From Streptomyces sp. NRRL S-337 (GTDB taxonomy: Bacteria; Actinomycetota; Actinomycetes; Streptomycetales; Streptomycetaceae): a DNA stretch of 64,000 nt. Made by a program: the position numbers and the translations under genes. The first letter of the stretch is position 1. The number at the start of each line of letters is the position of its first letter. The notes below the pieces were generated by a model that searched no databases, had not been told where the DNA came from, and was given only the letters and a program-made list of their open reading frames with translations. The stretch is from the NCBI RefSeq assembly GCF_000720175.1, contig NZ_JOIX01000015.1, positions 1 through 64,000 of the forward strand. The letters run 5' to 3'. Shown one piece after another: positions 24,982 through 33,546 of this stretch.

Positions 24982-26322
24982 TCAGTCGTCGGTGTCGCGG
25001 TCCGTCGTGGCGCCGTTCAGCGCCAGGCGGTCGCCGATGGCGCGCAGGCCCGCGAGGTCGTGGACGTCGCCGGGCAGCGCGGCGACCTCCGTCACCGGGA
25101 CCTCGGGATGGAGTGCGGTGAAGCGGTCCCGGGTGCGCCGTTCGCGCGCGAGGACCTGCATGCGTTCCGCGTGCAGGCGGAGGAGCCCGGCGGCCAGTTG
25201 AGCCGCCGAGGCCGAGGTGGGTGCTGCCGGGTCCGCCGCGGCAGCGGGGGAGAGGCCGCCAGCGGTACCGGAGGCATCCTTCCCGCCGTCGAGATCCACA
25301 ATGCCGGTTGGTTCAAGATTATTTTCGGTGTGGACGCCCTCGGCGCCGTCGTCCTCCGCGAGGCCCTCGCCCAGGGTCTCCGCGGCGGCCAGCGCACGCT
25401 CGGCGCTGAGTTGGGCGGCGCCACTGCCGTGCACGCGGTTGAGGACCAGGCCGGCCAGCGGCATCTGCTCGGCGGCCAGCCGCTCGACGAAGTACGCCGC
25501 CTCGCGCAGCGCGTCCCGTTCCGGCGCGGCGACCACGAGGAACGCCGTGCCGGGGGCCTGCAGCAGGCGGTACGTGGCGTCGGCGCGGGTGCGGAAACCG
25601 CCGAACATGGTGTCCATGGCCGCCACGAACGTCTGGACGTCGCGCAGGAGTTGACCGCCCATGAGCTTGCTGAGCGTGCCGGTCATCATCGACATGCCGA
25701 CATTCAGGAACTTCATGCCGGCCCGGCCGCCTACCTTCGCGGGCGCCATCAGGACCCGGATGAACTTGCCGTCCAGGAAGGAGCCGAGGCGTTTGGGCGC
25801 GTCCAGGAAGTCCAGCGCGGAGCGGCTCGGGGGCGTGTCGACGACGATCAGGTCCCACTCGTTGCTCGCGCGGAGCTGGCCCAGCTTCTCCATGGCCATG
25901 TACTCCTGCGTGCCCGCGAAGCCGGCCGACAGGGACTGGTAGAAGGGGTTCTCCAGGATCGCGCGGGCCCGGTCGGCGTCCGCATGGCCCTCGACGATCT
26001 CGTCGAAGGTGCGCTTCATGTCCAGCATCATCGCGTGCAGTTCGCCGCCGGCGGCCTCGTCCACGCCCTTGACCCGGCGCGGGACGTTGTCGAGCTCGGA
26101 GATGCCCATCGACTGCGCCAGCCGCCGGGCCGGGTCGATGGTCAGCACCACGACCTTGCGGCCGCGCTCGGCGGCGCGCACGCCCAGTGCGGCGGCGGTG
26201 GTGGTCTTGCCGACGCCGCCGGAACCGCAGCACACGACGATGCGGGTGCGCGGGTCGTCGAGCAGGGCGTCGACCTCCAGCCGCGGGGCCGAGTCGTCCA
26301 GCGTCGTGTCGTCCGAGGTCAT
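24982..26322 (-). CDS. ArsA/GET3-like P-loop ATPase (second of pair)
   Basis: A 446-aa ATPase of the SIMIBI class. The deviant Walker A CCGSGGVGKTTT is near residue 33 (GGVGKTT), followed by TIDPARRLAQS, where GET3/ArsA proteins have their switch, and VVDTPPSRSALDFLD. The C-terminal part contains a Gly/Ala/Pro linker and an LPGDVHDLAGLRAIG end. The ATG overlaps the stop of the upstream ATPase gene (ATGA), so the two are coupled and may act as a heterodimer. Streptomyces has no known arsenite role for this pair; function unknown. Confidence 0.88.
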   Translation of the reverse strand: MTSDDTTLDDSAPRLEVDALLDDPRTRIVVCCGSGGVGKTTTAAALGVRAAERGRKVVVLTIDPARRLAQSMGISELDNVPRRVKGVDEAAGGELHAMMLDMKRTFDEIVEGHADADRARAILENPFYQSLSAGFAGTQEYMAMEKLGQLRASNEWDLIVVDTPPSRSALDFLDAPKRLGSFLDGKFIRVLMAPAKVGGRAGMKFLNVGMSMMTGTLSKLMGGQLLRDVQTFVAAMDTMFGGFRTRADATYRLLQAPGTAFLVVAAPERDALREAAYFVERLAAEQMPLAGLVLNRVHGSGAAQLSAERALAAAETLGEGLAEDDGAEGVHTENNLEPTGIVDLDGGKDASGTAGGLSPAAAADPAAPTSASAAQLAAGLLRLHAERMQVLARERRTRDRFTALHPEVPVTEVAALPGDVHDLAGLRAIGDRLALNGATTDRDTDD

Positions 26323-27350
26323 ATGGGCCCCTGTTTCCGCAGGTCTCTGGCCAGTTGGTACAGCCCGGCGAGGTCCACTCCCTCGGGGAGCAGCTCCAAC
26401 TCGTAGGTGGGCAGGCCGATCGCGGTCAGCTCGCCGTGCTCGGCGCGCTCCAGCTCGACCCGCTCGGCGTGCTCGCGGGCCTGCTCCAGCAGGGGGTCGA
26501 TGAGCCGGTCGGCCAGCCCGCCGCGGCGGGCCCCGCCCAGCCCGGCCTGCGAGAGCGCCTTGGCGACGCCGGCCCGCGCCCCGCGGGCCGCGAGGAGGTC
26601 GAGATCGCCGTTGTCCAGCAGCGCGGGACGGGTCATGTTGATGACGATGCCGCCTACCGGGAGGCCGGCGGCGCGCAGCTCGGCGACGCCGTCCGCGGTC
26701 TCCTGGACGGGCATCTCCTCCAGGAGCGTCACCAGATGGACCGCGGTCTCCGGTGACTTCAGGACCCGCATCACGGCCTGCGCCTGATTGTGGATCGGGC
26801 CGATCTTCGCGAGGCCGGCCACCTCGTCGTTGACGTTCAGGAAGCGGGTGATGCGGCCGGTCGGCGGGGCGTCCATCACCACCGCGTCGTAGACGAACCT
26901 GCCCTGCTTGTCCTTGCGGCGGACCGCCTCGCACGCCTTGCCGGTCAGCAGGACGTCCCGCAGGCCGGGGGCGATGGTCGTGGCGAAGTCGATCGCGCCG
27001 AGCTTCTTCAGGGCCCGGCCGGCGCTGCCGAGCTTGTAGAACATCTGGAGGTAGTCCAGAAGGGCGCGTTCGGCATCGATGGCCAGGGCGTGGACCTCGC
27101 CCGCCCGTCTCCCGCCACCACCCCGAACGGAATCGCTGCGCGATGCACCCTCTGATGCGGGGCCCACCGCGATCTTCCGCTCCTCGTAGGGAAGCGCTTC
27201 GGTCTCGAACAGCTGGGCAATGCCCTGCCGGCCCTCGACCTCGACCAGGAGGGTACGGCGCCCCTCGGTGGCCAGGGCGAGGGCGAGGGCAGCGGCGACC
27301 GTGGTCTTGCCGGTGCCGCCCTTGCCGCTGACGACATGGAGCCTGCTCAC
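26319..27350 (-). CDS. ArsA/GET3-like P-loop ATPase (first of pair)
   Basis: A 343-aa partner of the next gene. Walker A is SGKGGTGKTTVAAAL at residues 8-22, with both signature lysines; VEVEGRQGIAQLF follows as switch-like segment and VVMDAPPTGRITRFL as Walker-B region. A Gly/Arg/Ser-rich insertion (around residues 66-88) is not part of the fold. Start taken at GTG 27350 because MSRLHVVSGKGGTGK is the expected N-terminus, although no good ribosome site is visible. It stands divergent from the DUF4177-RidA-NUDIX-MBL run. Confidence 0.88.
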   Translation of the reverse strand: MSRLHVVSGKGGTGKTTVAAALALALATEGRRTLLVEVEGRQGIAQLFETEALPYEERKIAVGPASEGASRSDSVRGGGGRRAGEVHALAIDAERALLDYLQMFYKLGSAGRALKKLGAIDFATTIAPGLRDVLLTGKACEAVRRKDKQGRFVYDAVVMDAPPTGRITRFLNVNDEVAGLAKIGPIHNQAQAVMRVLKSPETAVHLVTLLEEMPVQETADGVAELRAAGLPVGGIVINMTRPALLDNGDLDLLAARGARAGVAKALSQAGLGGARRGGLADRLIDPLLEQAREHAERVELERAEHGELTAIGLPTYELELLPEGVDLAGLYQLARDLRKQGPI

Positions 27351-27536
27351 GCAAAGGAGCCTAACCAGTCCGCGTCGCGGCTACGCACGGGATACGCCTG
27401 GGAAGACCCGGAGATCCGCCCGTGCCGGACCCGTAGACGGGTCAGGGTTGTCCCTTAGGGGACCGGCCGGCGCGGGTCGGGCGGCCCGCGCCGGCCGGCG
27501 TCCGCCGCCGCCCTGGACAGGCATTACGCTCGGCCC

Positions 27537-27707
27537 ATGACCAAGTGGGAATACTCGACCGTGCCGCTGCTGGTGCACGCGACGAAGCAGATTCTGGACA
27601 CCTGGGGCGAGGACGGCTGGGAGCTGGTCCAGGTCGTGCCGGGCCCGAACAACCCCGAGCAGTTGGTGGCCTACATGAAGAGGCAGAAGCCGGAGTACAA
27701 GGCGTGA
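27537..27707 (+). CDS. DUF4177-type small protein
   Basis: A 56-aa protein, MTKWEYSTVPLLVHATKQIL onward, with GWELVQVVPG and a C-terminal YMKRQKPEYKA. The pattern WEY...GWELV is that of the DUF4177 family, a small beta-rich domain of unknown function. The stop TGA overlaps the GTG of the RidA gene (GTGA), so the two are coupled. Confidence 0.85.
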   Translation: MTKWEYSTVPLLVHATKQILDTWGEDGWELVQVVPGPNNPEQLVAYMKRQKPEYKA

Positions 27708-28174
27708 GCGCGGCGGAGGACAAGATCGCGGCGCTCGGACTGAAGCTGCCGGACGTCGTGCCGCCGCTGGCGGTCTACCAGCCCGCGGTGCGCTCCGGCT
27801 CGTACGTCTTCAGCTCCGGCCAGCTGCCCATGGTGGGCGGCGCGCTGCCGGTGACCGGCAAGGTGGGCGCCGAGGTCAGCCCGGAGCGGGCCCAGGAGCT
27901 CGCCGCGACCTGTGCGCTCAACGCGCTGGCCGCCGTGAAGTCCGTCATCGGCGACCTGGACAAGATCCGGCGCGTGGTGAAGGTCGTCGGTTTCGTGGCC
28001 TCCGCGCCGGACTTCACCGGCCAGCCGGGCGTCCTCAACGGCGCCAGCGAGCTGCTCGGCGAGATCCTCGGCGACAAGGGCGTGCACGCCCGCTCCGCGG
28101 TGGGTGTGGCCGTGCTGCCGCTCGACGCGCCGGTCGAGGTCGAGATCCAGGTCGAGGTCGCCGACGAGGCGTAG
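27704..28174 (+). CDS. RidA/YjgF-family protein
   Basis: A 156-aa member of the RidA superfamily, close to the 'translation initiation inhibitor' subgroup. It has SGQLPMVGGALPVTGKVG at the strand that lines the trimer's active cleft. Canonical RidA deaminates reactive enamines and imines using an arginine near residue 105; I do not see that motif clearly here, so catalytic activity is open. The GTG start overlaps the upstream stop. Confidence 0.88.
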   Translation: MSAAEDKIAALGLKLPDVVPPLAVYQPAVRSGSYVFSSGQLPMVGGALPVTGKVGAEVSPERAQELAATCALNALAAVKSVIGDLDKIRRVVKVVGFVASAPDFTGQPGVLNGASELLGEILGDKGVHARSAVGVAVLPLDAPVEVEIQVEVADEA

Positions 28175-28371
28175 GCGTTGCCGCTTCCGGCCGCCGGGAC
28201 GGGCCTCGTGCGGTCCGTGCGGTCCGTACGGGCCGGTGGCGGCCTTCCCGGCGGCCGCGGGGTGCGCGCGCCTCGGAGGAGCGCGCTCCCGCCGGCCGGA
28301 GCGGTCGCCGGCCGCGGCCCGGCGGAAAGGGACCCCTCGAACATCCGCGCGTGAGCGCATAGCATCCGGCC

Positions 28372-29451
28372 ATGTCGTCCACGACGAATGGCCAGTGGTA
28401 CCCACCGGAGTGGCCGGGCCGCATCCGGGCGCTCGCGAACGGTGAGCTCACCCCTGCCGAGCCCCGCAAGGCCGCGACCGTCCTGCTGCTGCGCGACACC
28501 GGGACCGGCGGCCCTACCGTCCACATGCTGCGCAGACGCACCTCCATGGCCTTCGCCGGGGGCGCGTACGCCTATCCGGGTGGTGCGGTCGATCCCCGTG
28601 ACGAACGCCCGGTCGCCTGGGCCGGCCCGTCGCGCGCCGAGTGGGCGGTCCGTATGGGCGTCGGTCCGGCCACCGCGCAGGCCATCGTCTGCGCCGCCGT
28701 ACGGGAGACGTTCGAGGAGGCGGGTGTGCTGCTCGCCGGGGACTCGGCGGACACGGTCGTCGCGGACACCACGGGCGAGGACTGGGAGGCCGACCGGGCC
28801 GCCCTGGTGGCCCACGAGCTGTCCTTCGCCGACTTCCTGAGCCGCCGTGGCCTGGTCCTGCGCTCCGACCTGCTGGCCGCCTGGGCGCGCTGGATCACCC
28901 CGGAGTTCGAGCCCCGGCGCTACGACACATGGTTCTTCGTCGCCGCGCTGCCCGAGGGACAGCGCACGCTTCCCCAGGGACTGCCGGTGAGCCCCGGGGG
29001 GAATGCCGTCGCGGCCGGGGAGGCGGACCTCGCGTTGTGGATCCGGCCGGGGGAGGCGGCCGCCGGGTACGACCGCGGCGAGCTGCTGATGATGCCGCCG
29101 ACGATCGCCACGCTGCGCGCGCTGGAGCCGTACGCCACCGTCGCGGACGCGCTGGCGGGCGCCCAGGCGCAGGACCTGACGCCCGTATTGGCGCGGGCGC
29201 GCCTGGTGGGCGGCGAGATCGTACTGAGCTGGCCGGGCCACGACGAGTTCACCAAGCACATCGCGCCGGAGGGCGGTGCTGGGGACGGTGCCGCCGAGGG
29301 CGCGTCCGCCGGGGACGGTTCCGTGGCGCACGGGGCCACAGAGGCGGGGGGCGGTTCCGACGGCCCCTCAGGAGCCCAGCGAGCCACCGGCGCCCCAGGA
29401 GCCACCGGCACGCCCGGAGGCACCGGCACCTCGGGAGGGACCCTCACATGA
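28372..29451 (+). CDS. NUDIX hydrolase with long low-complexity tail
   Basis: A 359-aa protein. The NUDIX box is spread: GGAVDPRDE (about 64-72) and, after an insert, AAVRETFEEAGVLL (about 108-121), giving the core RExxEExG. Helical sequence follows up to about residue 300, then a Gly/Ala/Ser/Thr-rich tail with no fold. The substrate is unknown. Its last codons overlap the start of the MBL-fold gene (ATGA). The 197 bp upstream of 28372 hold no gene. Confidence 0.88.
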   Translation: MSSTTNGQWYPPEWPGRIRALANGELTPAEPRKAATVLLLRDTGTGGPTVHMLRRRTSMAFAGGAYAYPGGAVDPRDERPVAWAGPSRAEWAVRMGVGPATAQAIVCAAVRETFEEAGVLLAGDSADTVVADTTGEDWEADRAALVAHELSFADFLSRRGLVLRSDLLAAWARWITPEFEPRRYDTWFFVAALPEGQRTLPQGLPVSPGGNAVAAGEADLALWIRPGEAAAGYDRGELLMMPPTIATLRALEPYATVADALAGAQAQDLTPVLARARLVGGEIVLSWPGHDEFTKHIAPEGGAGDGAAEGASAGDGSVAHGATEAGGGSDGPSGAQRATGAPGATGTPGGTGTSGGTLT

Positions 29452-30284
29452 CCGAAGCAGCCGCTCTCCCGGGCCGGCCCCGGGGCGGAGTGATCTCCGG
29501 GCCCGCCACCACGCGGGCGCACTGCGTGCTGGCGCCCAACCCGTCGGCGATGACCCTGGACGGCACCAACACCTGGATAATCGCCGAGCCGGACTCCGAC
29601 CTGGCCGTCGTCATCGATCCCGGGCCGCTCGACGAGAGCCACCTCCAGGCCGTCATCGCCACCGCCGAACGGGCCGGCCGGCGCATCGCGCTGACGTTGC
29701 TGACCCACGGTCATCCGGACCACGCCGACGGCGCCGCCCGGTTCGCCGAGCTGACCCGGTCGTCCGTCAGGGCGCTGGACCCGGCGCTGCGCCTCGGTGG
29801 CGAAGGGCTCGCCGCGGGGGACGTCATCACCACGGGCGGCCTCGAACTGCGGGTGGTGCCCACCCCGGGGCACACCGCCGATTCGCTCTCCTTCCATCTC
29901 CCGGCCGACCGCGCCGTCCTGACCGGTGACACGATCCTGGGACGCGGCACCACCATGGTGGCGCACCCCGACGGGCGGCTGGGCGACTACCTCGACTCGC
30001 TGCGCCGACTGCGCTCCCTCACCGTGGACGACGGGGTGTCCACGGTCCTGCCGGGCCACGGGCCGGTGCTCAACGATGCCCAGGGCGCGGTGGAGTTCTA
30101 TCTGGCGCACCGTGCGAACCGGCTCGCCCAGGTGGAGACCGCGGTCGAGGCCGGCCACCGGACCGCGGCCGAGGTCGTCGCCAGTGTGTACGCCGACGTC
30201 GACCGCTCCCTGTGGCCGGCCGCCGAACTGTCGGTGCGGGCGCAGCTGGAGTACCTGGGGGAGCACGGGCTGATCGAGGAGTGA
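29448..30284 (+). CDS. Metallo-beta-lactamase-fold hydrolase
   Basis: A 278-aa protein with the two-metal site: LTHGHPDHADGA (HxHxDH, about residues 85-90), the histidine in PTPGHTADS, the bridging Asp in LTGDTILG, and LPGHGPV near the end. The C-terminal helical part resembles LACTB2-like enzymes, some of which are nucleases; the substrate is undetermined. The start ATG is coupled to the NUDIX gene. The gene converges on a nucleotidyltransferase gene only 76 bp away. Confidence 0.9.
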   Translation: MTEAAALPGRPRGGVISGPATTRAHCVLAPNPSAMTLDGTNTWIIAEPDSDLAVVIDPGPLDESHLQAVIATAERAGRRIALTLLTHGHPDHADGAARFAELTRSSVRALDPALRLGGEGLAAGDVITTGGLELRVVPTPGHTADSLSFHLPADRAVLTGDTILGRGTTMVAHPDGRLGDYLDSLRRLRSLTVDDGVSTVLPGHGPVLNDAQGAVEFYLAHRANRLAQVETAVEAGHRTAAEVVASVYADVDRSLWPAAELSVRAQLEYLGEHGLIEE

Positions 30285-30334
30285 CCCCTTCGTGGGCCGG
30301 GCGTCCCGGGAAGACGCTTGCTGCGCGGGGCCCG

Positions 30335-30381
30335 TACGGGCGGGGAGCCTTCGCGGGCCCCTACGGGCGGGGAGCCTTCGC
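30335..30381. repeat. 20-bp direct repeat spanning a stop codon
   Basis: TACGGGCGGGGAGCCTTCGC occurs at 30335-30354 and again at 30362-30381. The second copy contains the last codons (GAKAPRP-stop) of the minus-strand nucleotidyltransferase; the first lies just beyond its stop. Confidence 0.9.
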
Positions 30382-31242
30382 CCCGTGGACGGCGAGGTAT
30401 TCCTCGGCCAGCCAGGGGGCCAGGCCGGACAGCAACTCGTCCAGCAGGTGAGGGTACGCGGCCGGGGCACGGGCGGCGCGGGCCGCGGCGCGCATCTGGC
30501 CGGCGTGCGCCGGGTAGTAGCGGCCGAAGACCTCCGCGGACTCGGCCAGATCGCTGGTCCAGCCGCCCCAGCGGGGCATGACCAGCGTGAACCCGGTGCG
30601 TACGAGCCGACGCGTCACGCCCCGGGTGAGCCGGGTGCGCGCGGCCTCCGTAGGGGCCGCCGCGGCCTTCGTGCGCAAACCGGGGAGGTCGCGGAAAAGG
30701 TCCCCGTTGGTCTCACGGGCGAGGAGCGAGGTGGGGCGGTAACGGGGCAGCCGGCCGGCGAGGTCCGGACCGTCGAGCGGGGTGCACAGACAGGCCACGA
30801 ACCAGCCCAGGTCGTACCGCTCCAGGTCGCTCAGCAGCCGCTCGGCGGCGAACAGCAGCAGCCCCGCGCCGTCGATCTCCGGGAACGCGGTGTCCAGCGC
30901 CTCCTCGACGGCACGGGCGGCGGCGTGGTCGTCCTCGGTCGGCCCGTTCCGTAGGGCGAGCAGGGCGTCCAGATCGGAGACGCCGGGGAGGGCGGTGCCA
31001 CGGGGGATGCTGCCGAAGAGGTAGCTGCTGTGCAGGCGGTCGCCGAAGTGGTCGGCAATACGGGAGCGCAGGCCCGCCACCACGGGCGCGAACTCCGCGG
31101 GCACTCGCTCCAGCGAGCCCTCCCGTACGAACCAGCCGTCGCGGTCCAGGCCTCTGCCGGTGCCTGTGCCTGCGCTGCCGCCCGTGCCTGCGCTGCCGCC
31201 CGTGCCGTGGTGCGTCCTGTCAGCGGTCCCGTCGGGCGTCAT
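30361..31242 (-). CDS. Nucleotidyltransferase with DUF4111-type C-terminus
   Basis: A 293-aa protein of the aminoglycoside-adenylyltransferase-like fold: the NTase motif GSIPRGTALPGVSDLDALL (about residues 75-93; GS..RG...SDxD) binds nucleotide and metal. A helical C-terminal domain follows. The first 30 residues are Gly/Thr repeats (GSAGTGGSAGTGTGRG). Start at ATG 31240-31242. It may modify a small molecule or be unrelated to resistance; the substrate cannot be told. It lies downstream of crp on the same strand but behind a terminator. Confidence 0.8.
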   Translation of the reverse strand: MTPDGTADRTHHGTGGSAGTGGSAGTGTGRGLDRDGWFVREGSLERVPAEFAPVVAGLRSRIADHFGDRLHSSYLFGSIPRGTALPGVSDLDALLALRNGPTEDDHAAARAVEEALDTAFPEIDGAGLLLFAAERLLSDLERYDLGWFVACLCTPLDGPDLAGRLPRYRPTSLLARETNGDLFRDLPGLRTKAAAAPTEAARTRLTRGVTRRLVRTGFTLVMPRWGGWTSDLAESAEVFGRYYPAHAGQMRAAARAARAPAAYPHLLDELLSGLAPWLAEEYLAVHGAKAPRP

Positions 31243-31306
31243 GGCGCCACTATGGCGAGGGCGTACGGCGGGGGCGACCGTATTTCGCGGGGCGCGGGCC
31301 CTGGCC

Positions 31307-31394
31307 ACTACGGCGAGGGGCCCGGGCCACCACGGCGAAGGGCGCGGGCCATTACGGCGAAGGACCCGCCCCCACGGCGAAGGGCCCCGCCGGA
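31307..31394. repeat. 22-bp tandem repeat, four copies
   Basis: Units starting at 31307, 31329, 31351 and 31373, each with the core ACGGCGAAGG followed by a G/C-rich half. The last unit supplies the left arm of the crp terminator. Confidence 0.85.
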
Positions 31395-31411
31395 GCAGGG
31401 CCCTTCGCCGT
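31374..31411 (-). terminator. crp terminator
   Basis: ACGGCGAAGGGCCC (31374-31387) and its exact complement (31398-31411) form a 14-bp stem with a 10-base loop, starting 13 bp after the crp stop. Confidence 0.85.
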
Positions 31412-31424
31412 AGTTGCCGGTGTG

Positions 31425-32099
31425 TCAGCGCGAGCGCTTGGCGAGCCGCTCGACGTCCAGCAGGATCACGGCGCGCGCCTCCAGGCGCAGCCAGCCGCGG
31501 CCCGCGAAGTCCGCCAGGGCCTTGTTGACCGTCTCACGGGAGGCGCCCACCAGCTGGGCCAGCTCCTCCTGGGTCAGGTCGTGCACGACATGGATGCCTT
31601 CCTCGGACTGCACGCCGAAGCGGCGCGACAGGTCGAGCAGGGCGCGCGCCACGCGGCCCGGCACGTCCGAGAAGACCAGGTCGGACATCTGGTCGTTGGT
31701 CTTGCGCAGTCGGCGGGCGACCGCACGCAGCAGGGCCGTGGCCACCTCGGGCCGGGCGTTCAGCCAGGGCTGGAGGTCGCCGTGGCCCAGGCCGAGGAGC
31801 TTGACCTCGGTGAGGGCGGAGGCGGTGGCCGTGCGCGGGCCCGGGTCGAACAGCGAGAGCTCACCGATCAGCTCGCCGGGACCGAGGACGGCGAGCATGT
31901 TCTCCCGGCCGTCGGGGGAGGTGCGGTGCAGCTTCACCTTGCCCTCGGTGACCACGTACAGGCGGTCGCCGGGGTCCCCTTCGTGGAACAGGGCGTCGCC
32001 GCGGGCGAGCGTGACCTCTCCCATAGAGGCGCGCAGCTCGGCCGCCTGCTCGTCATCGAGCGCCGCGAAGAGCGGTGCGCGCCGCAGAACGTCGTCCAC
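31425..32099 (-). CDS. crp: cAMP receptor protein Crp
   Basis: A 224-aa CRP/FNR-family regulator. The N-terminal cyclic-nucleotide domain has the phosphate-binding cassette GELIGELSLFDPGPRTATA; the C-terminal winged helix has LTQEELAQLVGASRETVNKA. The sequence is as I remember Streptomyces Crp, which controls germination, growth and antibiotic genes. The GTG start at 32097-32099 (VDDVLRR) is chosen because of the ribosome site AAGGAGA 7 bases before and because it gives the usual 224 aa; the frame is open 26 codons further. It is divergent from nth. A symmetric GTG-N8-CAC site at 32164-32177 may be a self-binding site. Confidence 0.95.
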   Translation of the reverse strand: MDDVLRRAPLFAALDDEQAAELRASMGEVTLARGDALFHEGDPGDRLYVVTEGKVKLHRTSPDGRENMLAVLGPGELIGELSLFDPGPRTATASALTEVKLLGLGHGDLQPWLNARPEVATALLRAVARRLRKTNDQMSDLVFSDVPGRVARALLDLSRRFGVQSEEGIHVVHDLTQEELAQLVGASRETVNKALADFAGRGWLRLEARAVILLDVERLAKRSR

Positions 32100-32163
32100 G
32101 AGATCTCTCCTTGTCGACATGCTCCGGGGGACTGTGGTCCCCATCATGCCGGAATGCAAAACA

Positions 32164-32177
32164 GTGCGATCAATCAC
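32164..32177. promoter_or_regulatory. Crp-like palindrome in the crp/nth spacer
   Basis: GTGCGATCAATCAC, an inverted GTG-N8-CAC element 64 bp upstream of crp. It resembles actinobacterial Crp half-sites. Position suits autoregulation and possibly nth control. Confidence 0.4.
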
Positions 32178-32325
32178 AAGTTTGCCGGACCGGTGGCCCG
32201 AGCCATAAGGCAGGGGGCCGATTGGAGTCAGGGATCACGGGGATCGACCCGGATGTCAGTGGCTGGCCTTAGTCTGGCCGAGTGTCCAATACGCCGGTGA
32301 GAGCAGAGGACTGGGGGCCGGACGA

Positions 32326-33516
32326 GTGAGCGCGGGACATGATTCCGCTGTGGGCGAACAGGCGTCCGGCGGAGCTTCCGATCCGGATAAAAGTAACAAA
32401 TCGCTCTCCGGGGTGAGGTCCACCCGGAACCCGACCGTCCGGAAGTCTGGCGCGTCGCGGTCCGCGACGCAGGACACGAACGAGGCGGGACCGGCCTCGG
32501 TACGTACCACCTCGGCAGGGAAGAAGGCCGCCGTGAACGAAACCCCCGAGAAGCCGGTGGCCGCGAAGAAGGCCGTCACGAAGAAGGCGACGGCCACGAA
32601 GGCGACCGCGAAGACCGCGCCCGCGAAGAAGGCGGCCACGAAGAAGGCCACCGCCAAGAAGGCCGCCGCCAAGAAGACCGCCGCCAAGAAGACCGCCGCC
32701 AAGAAGGCCGCACCCGCCAAGAAGGCCCCCGCGCGCAAGGCCGAGTCGCGTGCGGCCATGGTGCGCCGGGCTCACGAGATCAACGACGGGCTCGCCGAGC
32801 TGTATCCGTACGCGCACCCCGAGCTGGACTTCAGCAACCCCTTCGAGCTGCTGGTCGCCACGGTCCTGTCGGCCCAGACCACCGACCTGAGGGTCAACCA
32901 GACCACGCCGCGGCTGTTCGCGGTCTGCCCGACGCCCGAGGACATGGCCGCCATGCCCCCGGAGGAGCTCGAGGAGCTGATCCGCCCGACCGGCTTCTTC
33001 CGGGCCAAGAGCAAGGCGCTGCTCGGCCTGTCCGCCGCCCTGCGCGACCGCTTCGGCGGCGAGGTGCCGGGCCGCCTGGAAGATCTGGTCACGCTCCCCG
33101 GAGTCGGCCGCAAGACCGCCAATGTGGTGCTCGGCAACGCCTTCGGTGTCCCCGGGATCACCGTCGACACCCACTTCGGCCGTCTTGCCCGCCGCTTCGG
33201 CTGGACCACCGAACAGGACGCGGAGAAGGTCGAGGCGGACGTCGCGGCGATCTTCCCCGAGAGCGAGTGGACGATGCTCTCGCACCGCGTCGTCTTCCAC
33301 GGCCGCCGGGTGTGCCACTCCCGCAAGCCCGCCTGCGGCGCCTGCGCCATCGCCCCGCTGTGCCCCTCGTACGGCGAGGGCGAGACGGACCCGGAGAAGG
33401 CCAGGAAGCTGCTGAAGTACGAGTTGGGCGGCCAGCCGGGCCAGCGCCTGAAGCCGCCGCCGGACTACCCGGGGCAGCCGGCGCCTCCGCTGGCGCCCCC
33501 GGCCGCCGCTTCGTGA
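32326..33516 (+). CDS. nth: Endonuclease III with lysine/alanine-rich histone-H1-like tail
   Basis: A 396-aa DNA repair glycosylase/AP-lyase for oxidised pyrimidines. The catalytic core begins near residue 150: the helix-hairpin-helix [13 protein letters not shown] holds the catalytic Lys, [11 protein letters not shown] holds the catalytic Asp, and the C-terminal CX6CX2CX5C ([17 protein letters not shown]) binds [4Fe-4S]. Ahead of it, about residues 75-140 are repeats of [12 protein letters not shown] type, like histone H1 or mycobacterial HU tails, which should bind DNA non-specifically. Start GTG 32326; GTG at 32533 is an alternative that keeps the whole tail. A Pro-rich C-terminus ends the protein. 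Confidence 0.92.
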   Translation: MSAGHDSAVGEQASGGASDPDKSNKSLSGVRSTRNPTVRKSGASRSATQDTNEAGPASVRTTSAGKKAAVNETPEKPVAAKKAVTKKATATKATAKTAPAKKAATKKATAKKAAAKKTAAKKTAAKKAAPAKKAPARKAESRAAMVRRAHEINDGLAELYPYAHPELDFSNPFELLVATVLSAQTTDLRVNQTTPRLFAVCPTPEDMAAMPPEELEELIRPTGFFRAKSKALLGLSAALRDRFGGEVPGRLEDLVTLPGVGRKTANVVLGNAFGVPGITVDTHFGRLARRFGWTTEQDAEKVEADVAAIFPESEWTMLSHRVVFHGRRVCHSRKPACGACAIAPLCPSYGEGETDPEKARKLLKYELGGQPGQRLKPPPDYPGQPAPPLAPPAAAS

Positions 33517-33546
33517 CGGCAGCCATGACGCCCCCTCGGGGGACCG

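Noticed and set aside
31307..31394. CRISPR-like array
   Set aside because: The 22-bp units are contiguous with no spacers and no cas genes. The same applies to the 30-bp array at 53071.
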